64,000 nucleotides of DNA from Loripinus fragilis (taxonomy: Eukaryota > Mollusca > Bivalvia > Lucinida > Lucinidae): contig OZ026525.1 in NCBI GenBank assembly GCA_964019695.1, positions 69,671,753-69,735,752 of the forward strand, in the 5' to 3' direction. Made by a program: the position numbers and the translations under genes. This document shows positions 43,438 through 53,569 of this stretch, in pieces. Numbering within the stretch: position 1 is the stretch's first letter; each line of letters starts with the position of its first letter. Under the pieces are notes generated by a model that was not told the origin of the DNA, searched no databases, and saw nothing but the letters and a program-made list of their open reading frames with translations.

Positions 43438-43595
43438 GGCATGACAATAACCGTTTCCCTTTGGCTATGTGACTTTCTTGTTATAAGGAATCTATTGCGC
43501 CAACTTTTTTTGGCATTCGGAAAAAGTCACTTATCAGCTTTTCTACTGGGCCTGCATGATTCTTAGGGAGAATGCTAATTAAATGTTTAGAAGAA

Positions 43596-44240
43596 TCAGT
43601 GACCTATATAAGAGTGACTGGAAACTCCAAGGAAATACCAATACTCACCTCAAATTGCTCTGTCGTGCTTCTTACACAGGTAAATGAGGGGGAATCGATA
43701 TCATTTATCTACACGATTTGCCTTTATCACGGTTTTGCAATACACAGCGTAATTTCTCTATTGTTTACCAAAACTTTTAACACCTTTACAAACACCGAAA
43801 TAGTATGATTACGATGAATTATGAATTATAAGGCATCTTAGTTTATGAAAACTGTTAAATAGAGACACAGACATAGCCGTGTTTAAAGCTTTATTCGTCG
43901 CAGTGAAACAGGTATTTTCGAAGCCATTTTTGACGAATTCCGCAAAATTCATAAAATCAGCCGATGTTTACATGGTCATAACTCCATAGGATTAGTCGTA
44001 ACATTGCAGAAACATATGATTTATAAATATTTCATATATCTTTTTTCGATTGCTATAAACAAAATGTAGCAATGAGCGATATTTATTACGTAGTACGCTC
44101 TTCAATGTACCTATAAATGCAGCGGTTTCTTAAGCTGCGTCGCCATTTTGTGTGTATACGATGAAAGGCGCGCCAGGTATAAGTCACGTGATGTCAGCCC
44201 CGACATACCTATGTCTAGTCACTCTTATATAGGTCACTGG
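43596..44240. mobile_element. 645-bp TIR element, AAGAA target duplication
   Basis: CAGTGACCTATATAAGAGTGACT at the left pairs with AGTCACTCTTATATAGGTCACTG at the right. AAGAA flanks both sides (43591-43595, 44241-44245). The related unit at 45350 has a single AAGAATATAAG, the empty state. No coding frame of note. Confidence 0.75.
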
Positions 44241-46200
44241 AAGAATATAAGATGCAAAATGGCTCAAATTAGGTTCTGGCAGTTGAGGCTTTACTTTGTT
44301 ACAGTCACGTTGACTCCACTTCCTTTTAAAAATCTCTTATACTATAGTGCAAACACAAAGTTGAATCTAATTCTTATTCATCAAAATGCTAATTGCATCG
44401 AAAGCTCTTAAATAATTGCAGCCAACAGCCAGTATGCAACAAAATAATCTACAGCTATGATAATACTTTTATATACGTTACTTAATAAAATATATTACTA
44501 ATTAGAACAGTGCTATCACTTGACCATTGGCTGTCAAAAGACCTCCAAAGCATTGTTCATTATGGTTCACTACAAACTCATTATATAAGCCACAAAGTAA
44601 TATAGGCCATGGGATACAAATGGCTTTGTCTCCCCCAGGGGTAATTTTGAAGACTATGTTATTCATATAGCCCAATGTCTTACAAGTTTTTTAAAACATG
44701 TTACCCCTCCGACAAGTGTCGTGTAAGCCATGTAACACCTGTCACGTACGTTACTCTCCAAAATTCATTCTAATTACATGGACTGTTAAAAAGTCAAAAG
44801 TGTTATGAGACATTCAAATGAATTGAAGTTTAACGTTTCTATATATCTCAACCATTTAGCAACAAAACCTTATTATTTTAAACAAAATTATGCTATCCAC
44901 TATGTTACGTGACATTTTTCATTGCTACCCTATTTTTGGGAAAATATTATGCCTGTCGTTTCCTCTAATTACTGACAAAAGGGTCAAGTTTTTGGTGTTA
45001 TCAAAAAGACAACTAACTGACCTATCCAAAATTGTAAAGACCAGCTCCCTAGCTGTTATAGAATATTTTTGTAGACATTTGACTTGATAAGTTTACAATA
45101 ATAACACAGACATTTTTTGGCTAAAAAGCATGGAATAAAGTCATGCAGAGTAAAACAAATATTCAGCTGGCATGTTATGAGATTGGATACAAGCAGTAAA
45201 TTATACATAAGTGGCATGCTTATCTTGAAACCATAGAGCAAATAGTTACATACATAACATCAAAAAATAAGCTTATGGAAGCCTCCCCCCACCCATTAAG
45301 TAGTTATTTAGTACAATATGATTTCCTTAAACTGCATTAAATGTATATAAGAATATAAGATGCAAAATGGCTCATGTTAGCTTCTGGCAGTTTGGGCTTC
45401 ACTGTGTAACAGCCATGGTAACTATGTTACCCTATTATAGTATCAACATTTATTGTACAAATACAAAGTTAAATCTAATTCTTATTTAACGACATGCTCA
45501 TTGCATTGAAAGATGATAATAAATGCAGCCAACAGCCAGTATGCAACAAAGCAACCTATATTTATGATAAAACTGTTGTATACGTTACTTAATATCAAAT
45601 ATATTATACCACAGCTGTATTTAGAACAGAGTTATCACTCGACCATTGACTTTCATAATACCTCCAAAGCTTTGTTCATTAAGGTTTGCTACAAACTCAT
45701 TATATAAACCACAAAATTATATTCGTTAGCTCATACACAGTTAGGGGATTACCCTGCAATATCAAAGTTTACTATGTTACCCTAATAAATAGGAGCTTCT
45801 ATAGTAAGATAGAAACTTCTTTAGTGATAATATCAAAGTATTTCTTATTCTTACATGTCAATATAATTTTTTTATTGAAAGCAAAGGACTAGAAATATGC
45901 ACCTATTTTTACAGTTACATATGTTGCTTTCTTTTATATTTATCATTTAAGTGTAATAAGGCACTATAGAGTTTAAACTACTAGTGGGTATAAATTGCTG
46001 CCATTTGAAGGCCCACTTATGCGAAATATGATGAATAGTGTCCTTATTAGTACAAAGCATATTACTGAAAAAAAACTGATTGAAGCATGGGTTATTTAGA
46101 GGAAGATACTTGAACTTAAAGCACATAAACTACCCTTGAAGTTTTTTGTATCAAATATGTAACCAACATAAAAAAAACTGCTTATTTTAATGGTCAAATT
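44241..46200 (+). repeat. A-units of the 20-kb complex, copies 1 (3' part) and 2
   Basis: AAGAATATAAGATGCAAAAT occurs at 44241 and 45351, each followed by the same order of phrases (TTCTGGCAGTT, CAACAGCCAGTATGCAACAA, ATACGTTACTTAATA, ACCTCCAAAGC). 44755-45340 repeats 36720-37321. Unit length is about 1.1 kb. Confidence 0.75.
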
Positions 46201-46384
46201 ATTTTTCATAATATGGTTTATGATATTGTTAATCTGAGTCGTAAAAATTCAGTCCACATTTGACAACCTTTATGCCTACTCCTATAGTCATCATCTACTT
46301 GTATCTAAAGCATGTCCAATTTGGCTGGATTTAATGTGAAAAAATAAATCAAATAAGCCAGCATAATTAATTTTGAGAGGGCTG

Positions 46385-46512
46385 TTTGCTTTGCTTAGTT
46401 TGTCATCCTGGTGTCTCGTGATTGCTGTGTGGCTCTTCCTCGCGGTGCCATGGGATTGTCTGCAGTTTGTGATTGTGGAATTTCCTGATCATACTCACTT
46501 ACTATTTTTCTA
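46385..46512 (+). repeat. dispersed repeat R1, truncated copy
   Basis: GTCATCCTGGTGTCTCGTGA ... CCTGATCATACTCACTTACT. The frame with LSSWCLV and LQFVIVEFPDHTHLLF is open here too. Confidence 0.6.
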
Positions 46513-46696
46513 ACGCAAAATCAATCTGAACCATAAATATTCCATATATTATTTCACCCATTGTAACATAATATTATAAAAAATTAAAACACTTAATATT
46601 TATGAAAATGAAAGTAGAACTTTATCAATCAATATTTTTTTTCTATCCTAACTGGATTGGTTGAATGTCTGCCATAACCTCTAAACGGTGTTATGT

Positions 46697-47028
46697 GACT
46701 TTTTGGTTACTGTAAAGGCGGAACCTCATGAATGCGTATTAGGACTGGTCAACCTTACACATAGGTAAAAGCTGAAAATGAGGCGTGGTTTTATTAAAAA
46801 GTAACTATCATATTGCGCAAATGCCTTAGTATAGACGCAAAACACGTTATTTAGTCCTTAAAATGCCAGCAAAATAACTGCATCTGAAAATGTCTATTAA
46901 AAATAAGCTGATTAACTCTTTACCAAATTATAAATAAAACGTGATTTCCCTTCCTTAGCAGATAAAATAGCCAAACCACGCCCAGATATGAATATTAAAT
47001 TGGCACCTTTACAGTAAGCGAAAAATCT
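46697..47028. mobile_element. MITE, ACTGTAAAGGCGG-TIR family, copy 3 (reverse orientation)
   Basis: GACTTTTTGGTTACTGTAAAGG ... CCTTTACAGTAAGCGAAAAATC; the interior matches 6741-7261 and 21685-22201 in reverse order. Confidence 0.7.
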
Positions 47029-47454
47029 ATTAATACAATCATTTAGGCAAGACCTAGTTTCTTATTAAGTTAAGCTCCTGAAACATTTTGCAATGGAAGT
47101 GTGGGTCAGTATATATACATGTACTTCATGCTGCTTTTATTGCGAAAGCAAACACTATGAATCCTAACCAGACTGCTCCAAAGATAAGTCTTATCTGGAA
47201 ACATAATGTTGACAAATAAGCTACCAAAGTGCACCAGCAGATTAGAGCCAACATTTAGTCTGCTCTGAGTCTTGGAGGAGCGTAAAGTCAATTGTTAGTT
47301 TGTCAGGACTGAAAGGTAGAATGGCAGACAGACATACGGACGGAATCAAGCAATTCTAAAGTACTTAAAAAGGACTTTGATTATTAGGGTGCTAAAAAGG
47401 GCTAGAAATTACCTGCCAATCCTCAGTACACCAAATTTAGACAATATGCATTAC

Positions 47455-47913
47455 CCAGTACACCTTTTTCCAATCCCCAGTACCCTTTTCGAGACTAACT
47501 GACCATTAGTTTTGAGCCATATCTCCATCAAAGTTTATCCTACGAGGCTGAAATTTTCAGCATTGATATTTAAATGCCATTGCAAAAAATTGACCGACTC
47601 AGAATTTTAATAGTTTGCTTTCTTGGTTCAATATTATTCCTTTTTGGGGATAGGTGTCTAAATTTTGGTATGAGCACGACTTTCATTTTGTGATTTTCAC
47701 TATCAAGTTCAGTGTTTGATGCCAAATCATGCATACAATTTGCTAAATATACATATAGTGATTCTAAATCGACACACGCCAAGTACCGATAAAAGAATTA
47801 AATAGGAGAAATTCCAGATTTCCTTACCTTCGTTGTGTGTTTTTTTCCTAATTTAGTGTAAACATCGGCTCATTTTCGAGCAATATCCTGTGTAAGATTT
47901 CACCCAGTGACAG
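47455..47913 (-). repeat. dispersed repeat R3, inverted copy
   Basis: Reverse complement of 34470-34930 from CCAATCCCCAGTACCCTTTT to TTTCACCCAGTGACAG, co-linear throughout. Confidence 0.75.
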
Positions 47914-48069
47914 TCAGAGGCAAGTGTTTTCAATTTCAGTGTTTTCAATGGATCATGAAATGCGCCGACCTTATCAACTTGTTTACTCTGTATTAATCTT
48001 CATAGAGCATAGTATAGAACTACTGGTTATCCTATTCTACACATAGTCCACTTTCCTTCTTTTGAATGC

Positions 48070-48790
48070 AACAGCTAATGATATGGCTGCAAAAACTGAG
48101 AAATTAAAGGTTTTACATTCTTTTAAGGCTTGCTTCAATGTACTGACAATAAACAACAACCAGTAGCAAACATAATTGATAGCAATGTCCAACTTCATGT
48201 TCTTTCTCATATACCAGATAACTTTCAAGGTGTAACAGAAATTGTTTCTGACTGTCTGCCAAAACCATCAAGAGTCAACATTGTAACTAAAGAAAACTTA
48301 TTAAGTTCTTTGGGCACAGCAAAATACTTTTGATCTAAGACCTGATGACTTAAGCACCAAAGGACTGGAAAGGTTCCATGGAAAATGATACAAAGAAAAA
48401 ACAGACTATCAAATTTCTGCTTGACCAATGTCAGAAATCTTAAAGTATTCTTAGAGGTACACGGTAGAGACATAGCTTTTGCAAAATAAGAGCAAAGTTA
48501 TCATTTGACTAGCACGGATGCAGAGGCAGTGGCAGTAAGATTGCTCTTGCCACTTCACAGGAAGATACATATACCAGAACCATACTCCATTGTATGCATA
48601 TATGTGAAATGGCATTAAACCCATATTTAATCAAGTGTTTGATCCCATTACACTGACATGCTGTTTCTGCTTTTGAAGAATGCTAAGGATTCAAGTTATA
48701 GCTGAGTCAATTTGTTTGACAGGCCACACATACAAAGAAAATTATGTCCTTTCATGGCAAAAGATGAGGTTTACACGAAATGCTTATAAG
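48070..48790 (+). pseudogene. decayed protein-coding remnant, family uncertain
   Basis: Successive frames give protein-like stretches: AKTEKLKVLHSFKACFNVL, then HIPDNFQGVTEIVSDCLPKP and SRVNIVTKENLLSSLGTAKY, then LRPDDLSTKGLERFHGK, then SQEDTYTRTILHCMHICEMA. The last resembles a QEEADTRxLLHxxHxxE motif I associate with large uncharacterised invertebrate mobile-element or nuclease-like proteins. Several frameshifts and stops separate them. It is the only coding-like remnant inside the 20-kb complex. The function is not assignable from this sequence. Confidence 0.3.
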
Positions 48791-48959
48791 TGATGTTTGT
48801 CACAATTACCAATTTTAAAAGATAATCTCAATTAATATAACGCATATAACAACATAGGAAGCTGTATATTTGTTTAAAAAACCTTTCATGTGTATCAAAG
48901 GTGTTCAGCATGCAAACTACATGAATAATTCAAATAAATAGATAGTTTTATGTCTTCTT

Positions 48960-50164
48960 TCTGTTTCTCAGACTTTCAATTCATTCATTCTTAAATTGAT
49001 ATGGTAACATACGTAACATACTGTTACAGACTAACCTCCTGGTTAATAGAGTGTAAACATCTCTTATTTGATGCAGCTTGAATTGTTCTTTAAGGTAGGA
49101 TATATCTGCACAATTCCCAAAGGGGTGGAGTGGAACAGGATTGTACTCAGTTTTCAGTCCTAATACTATGCCATGATTCTACTGGTTGCGACGAAATGGG
49201 TGATTATTTTGCCATAGAAGCAGACACAATGATAGACATTGCGAGGTTGACTTGAAAAAGGTTGTTTTTGAACATTTATATTCAATAGAAATATTTATTA
49301 AATGGTGTCATTTAAATGTAAACTATTATTTTCTATTTTTATGTCTATATATTTTAGTATTATAGACATTAGGAAATATGTGATAAAAAGATTATATTTA
49401 ACATCTGCAATGACTATAATTACTAAGACTAAGGAACCAGAGACTAGAGATTAATAGGAAAACATGTGAAAAATAGTATTCTTTCTGAAATATCATCTCT
49501 TATTTCCAAGACAATTTCCTTGCTCATTCGTTATGCCATGTAACATACGTTACATACTTTAATAAGTACTCTGACCCTGATGTCAAACTTGCAGATCTAT
49601 GATTCTTTATTGCATTAGCATGACAGTCCCAAAAATGTAAGATATCCACCAGTGTAAAATATTTTCATAAATTTTTATCAATAATAGATATCAAAATTTG
49701 ATACTTAAAGTTGGGGGTAGAGTTGTTTAATAGCTCATACAAAACAAATTTTTTGAGATAGAAAAGCAAAACTTTGTTGTTTTTTTATTAGTCGAATGAG
49801 TAGTTTAGCAAAATAAGATTAAAAACACTTGAAAAAACGCACAAATCGGCTGTAAAATTAAATGATAATAGTCAAGATTTCAATTTTCCAAGGAAAATTT
49901 AAATTATGTAACGCATATAACACCATTTGAAGCTGTAATTTTGTTTAAAATGCTTCTTTTATGCAGCTTAGGCATCCAGCTTGCAAACTACATAAGAAAT
50001 TTGAATAATTAGACAGTTCAATGTTTTCGTTCTGTAGCTCAAACTTTCATTTTGCTTTTTTCCTTAGTTTGTTACAGTAACATATGTAACAGGCTGTCAG
50101 AGACTAATGCCCCGGCGCACAGAGTGCAAACATCTCTTAAAAGGTGCGGCTTGAAATTTTCTTT
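48960..50164 (-). repeat. right outer arm of the 20-kb complex
   Basis: Reverse-orientation units matching 30230-34440: GTAACATACGTAAC at 49004, GTAACATACGTTAC at 49540 and GTAACATATGTAAC at 50077, with inverses of GCATAACGAGTGAGCAAG (49522-49540 region), AGATCTGCAAGTTTG and TTAGTCTxxxACAGxCTGTTAC. It ends where the reverse-transcriptase fragment begins. Confidence 0.7.
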
Positions 50165-50680
50165 AAGATAGCATTTAGCTTGAAGTCTAATGATTTTGAT
50201 TTTGAAATAGTAAAATTCCCATTTCTTGATGGAGATGTTCCTCGCTCCCTTCCTACGGTGTATATATTTCGCAACTTATTCGTTTTGCGAGAGTGTATTC
50301 TAATATTGATGATTTCAACAACTGAACCCTATTTTTGACTAATAAGTTATTAATACAAGGTTATAGATATCATAAAATTCGAAAAGCATTTTCTAAACTC
50401 TACCACAGACACTCAGAGTTAATTGTTAAATACAATATTGGTTTAAAAACTCTTCTGCAACATGGCATATCAGAACCTATATTATATGGTGATTTAGTTT
50501 ATAAGTTCAAAATAATTTTTGGGAACCCTAATTTTAGTGATCAATTCAAAAAGATTATCAAACGTTATAAAAAATGTTGGATATAACTTGGATATCATGC
50601 AACAGTCTGCATGCCTGGTTGTAAACCCTATCACGGTTTTTTCAGTTGCACGACGGTGGGTCAGGCATCAGACTCTATGA
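50165..50680 (+). pseudogene. reverse-transcriptase-like C-terminal fragment, broken
   Basis: Three frames join to a recognisable retroelement C-terminal region: IVKFPFLDGDVPRS, then PSYGVYISQLIRFARVYSN, then TNKLLIQGYRYHKIRKAFSK and GISEPILYGDLVYKFKIIFG, then GYNLDIMQQSACLVVNPITV. There are frameshifts near 50255 and 50575 and an in-frame TGA at about 50327. I recognise these phrases from polyprotein tails of mobile elements common in molluscs and cnidarians; the clade is not determined. It is a 5'-truncated dead copy. The following 250 bp may be its 3' UTR. Confidence 0.65.
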
Positions 50681-50974
50681 CGGTCCTGACGTAAAGTTTT
50701 AATCGGTGGGTTGGTGCCTGATGCTTGGCTGTAGCTGGGCCCACCGTGGCTCAACTAGAGGTTTTCTTTAGCTCTGATTATCTGAGAGTCATGAGCCCTT
50801 TTCTCTGTTTAATCATAGCGCGTTAATTTGATTGCTTGTCTCTTCGATGATAAACTGTAGTAGTTAGGAATCCTCCATGCGAGCTTAACATTTATGTGCT
50901 TCAACAACAGCAGAATCTAGGGCGAAGATTTTGTACCAGTTTAATGCATTTAAGGCCCCCCCCTCCCCTAGTGG

Positions 50975-51285
50975 CTTTGGCTGATGTCCGTTCTAAGGCG
51001 GTGGTTCTGTTGTTGTTGATTCGTTGTTGATTGTTACTCCCATTGTGGGATTCTGTAAATGTTCTATGTTTTGTTGTGCGTTAATTTGTGTAAATTCCAG
51101 TTTTGCAATCATCTCGATGGGGAAGAGAGAGCTGGTTGCTTTGCTTTGTTCGTCTTCCTGGTGTCTCGTGTTTGTTGTGTGGCTCTTTCTCACGACGCCA
51201 TGGGTTTGTCTGCAGTTTGTGATTGTGGTATTTCCTGATGATACTAACTTACTGTTTTTGTTTTAGAACGGACATCAGCCTAAGC
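50975..51285 (+). mobile_element. dispersed repeat R1 with 16-bp inverted ends
   Basis: GGCTGATGTCCGTTCTA at the left and TAGAACGGACATCAGCC at the right bracket the R1 body. AATGCATTTAAGGCCC / GGGACTTAAATGCATT flank it as a further inverted pair. Inside is an 80-codon frame containing MGKRELVALL and FVIVVFPDDTNLLF. Confidence 0.65.
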
Positions 51286-51409
51286 TATGCGGGACTTAAA
51301 TGCATTTTATAGCCGCCAATTCTTCACACTAGATTTTGTTGTTGTTAAAATGCAAAACTGTTTAGCTCGCATTTAGGCTTCCTAACTAATGCAATATATC
51401 ACCACAGAG

Positions 51410-51798
51410 AAACTAGAGTTGTTTTTCTACGAACAAATGTCTCCCCCTTTTAGGACTAAAAAACACAAAAAATTGTTACAAGAGGAATTATTTGAAAATA
51501 AACATGTAAGAGTTATGGCATGACACATTGTCTTATTGTACTCTAGAAATATATGAAGTTTCAATCAAATAGCTTTAACAGTGTTTAACTTACAGAGCGG
51601 ACAAAAAATGCAATTAGTTATCTTACAATGGGAATAATCTGAAGAATAAACATGCAAGAGTTATGGTTCTTGTGCATGGCACGTCGTCTGAATGTGCATT
51701 ACAAATATATGAAGTTTCGTTGAAATATCTCTAACGGTTACCAAGTTAGAGTGGACACGATTTTGTGACGAACAGAAAGGCAGACAGACAGACAGACG

Positions 51799-51845
<47 letters not shown>

Positions 51846-51900
51846 GGACACAAGGGGAAAAGCAATTTATCTCCCGACCCTTTCAGGGGGAGGCATAATA
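51410..51900. mobile_element. pearl-like bivalve element with two core repeats and a CAGA/CGGA tract
   Basis: Begins AACAAATGTCTCCCCCTTTT and ends CCCTTTCAGGGGGAGGCATA. It holds two core repeats of roughly 150-160 bp (each with AATAAACATGxAAGAGTTATGG, TCTAGAAATATATGAAGTTT-type and AGAGxGGACA phrases) and a (CAGA)n/(CGGA) tract at 51781-51850. Core repeats plus a subterminal tetranucleotide microsatellite match my knowledge of pearl elements in bivalves. Confidence 0.65.
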
Positions 51901-52009
51901 ATACATCAAAATGAAACAAAGAAAATGGCTCATATCTCACAGTTGTCAGAACTAAAACACACTTCAAGTTGAGCTACAGTTGACGACGCTACGTGTGGTG
52001 GATATATTT

Positions 52010-52187
52010 TTAAAGGATGTCATGGATTTCCGTGACGTTTATAAAACTTACAAAAAATAACTGCTACCCAAGGAGATATATTTAGCGTTTTTTAAAGTCA
52101 CGGAAAACCGCTACCTTCCAAAAAAATTCAATGTCGTGGAAATCCGCGATAAAGGCAAGCCGCGGATTTCCATGTGATCCCTACCTG
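52010..52187. repeat. fragment of the TCACGGAAxTCCGTGA repeat family
   Basis: TCATGGATTTCCGTGACGTT, AAAGTCACGGAAAACCGCTA and the terminal CATGTGATCCCTACCTG, the inverse of the element end at 22944. Confidence 0.5.
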
Positions 52188-52190
52188 ATA

Positions 52191-52322
52191 ATTGACTTAT
52201 GTTGAGGTAGACATGGAGAGTTATTTAACAGTAAACGTCATATTTACCGACGCGGAGCGGAGGTCAATATGATTAAGTTTACTGTTCAATTACACTCCAT
52301 GTCTACCGAAACATAAGTCAAC
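52191..52322. repeat. 130-bp hairpin
   Basis: TTGACTTATGTTGAGGTAGACATGGAG...CAGTAAAC pairs with GTTTACTG...CTCCATGTCTACCGAAACATAAGTCAA; arms of about 47 bp around a GC-rich loop. Confidence 0.7.
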
Positions 52323-52329
52323 AATTGTT

Positions 52330-53565
52330 TTATTATAAAATAAATGTATGTTATGCATTTCCTGCCATTTTCATTGTTTACACCATTAAAACCTTGACGT
52401 TACGGATGCATCACGCGAAATTACTTGACGTTCTGACGTCACTTCCCGTTAGCAAGTCAATATTACCTCGTGCCGTGTGCTTTGCAACGTCACGTCCGGC
52501 AAACCATGCAATATGTAGTTTTATTGACTCGAGTGGATATGCATCTGGGCCAATCAGAAGATGTTTTATTTACAGATTATATAATAATATGTTTTATTCA
52601 CCATTACGTCAACGATGGTGATATACGTTAGTAAACTTCCATTGGGCGCGTGTTCGATTCGGGCCTGTTCCATTAGCAAGTTGCGGAAATCGATTGGGTG
52701 TTAACTCCCCAGCATCAGTGTCTTTTACTGTTCTTTCTCAAACTCCCTGTCGACCAAGCTACTTCCAAAATTCCACCATTGCGTGAGCGATGTTGATTTA
52801 CTTTGGATACCGGATTGCTTCTAAAAGCGAAAATGTCTATTGGAGACCTTACCACTGAGCTAGAATCCCGATCAAACATGGATCCTTCGGATATTCTAGA
52901 CTAAGTCTGACGAAATAACAACATGTAGATGGGCCAGTTTCAATATGCCCCCTAGGCATTCTGTGCATTGACTTAGATTGGGGAATGCGGTTGAATGACC
53001 TAATACATACTGCTGGGGAGGGATTAACTCTACCATTATTCAGTGTGCTCATGATCGAGCAGAGTCTTACTGGAATATGCATATTTCCTGTGTTTTATTT
53101 GCTTTCAATGGATCACCTATGTACAAATCGTTAACTAAAACAAAAAAAAATACTCAGAGTTTGAAGCACATGAAACACTGAAAAGAGTGGTTTCAGCAAA
53201 AGCAATATTAAACCACTATAAAAGTTCTTCTTTAAACAGGCATTTAAATGATTTGGGAAATTATTATTTTACTCGAAAAACGACTTATTTTTCAGATTCA
53301 AAAGCTAACATTCTGTAGTAAATTGGATACCTGAAGTATGTGCTAAAGAACTATACAGCCAACGAAGTTCGTCAGTGACAACTTTCAAGAGCTTAATGTT
53401 ATATGTTATAATAAAATGAAAATATATATGCATGTTTTTCCTCAAAGAGTTCCATAGCTATGTACTTACCCCTAACTTACCAGGTTGTCCAGGATTAACC
53501 ATCCAGCAGCTCCGTTTCTGATTGTGTTGTACTCTAGTCAGGTGTATCAAATGCATTTCCTACAT
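52330..53565. other. unassigned, no supported gene
   Basis: A 98-codon + frame at 52325-52621 shows no domain. GTTCGATTCGGGCC (about 52650) and the minus-strand GGGATTCTAGCTCAGTGGTA (about 52850-52870) are B-box- and A-box-like, but in opposite orientations, so they do not form a tRNA. Confidence 0.4.
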
Positions 53566-53569
53566 ATGA

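Larger units (their letters stand above)
37322..43578. mobile_element. 6.3-kb TIR element carrying an array of X-box-like palindromes
   Basis: Perfect 27-bp terminal inverted repeats TTAGCATTCTCCCTAAGAAT(CATGCAG), plus a second matching block GATAAGTGAC slightly inside each end. The interior has no meaningful ORF. It contains about 22 copies of a GTTxCCATGGxAAC palindrome, many spaced 175-225 bp, and a direct duplication of about 975 bp (37650-38400 versus 38600-39370). The related unit at 45300-45370 lacks it. A 1.35-kb mariner-like element is nested at 40935-42282. Class unknown. Confidence 0.75.

Noticed and set aside
45409..45422. Additional X-box palindrome
   Set aside because: ACAGCCATGGTAAC keeps only one half-site, so it was not counted.
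52640..52880. tRNA-like A and B boxes
   Set aside because: The two boxes are on opposite strands and cannot form one tRNA.
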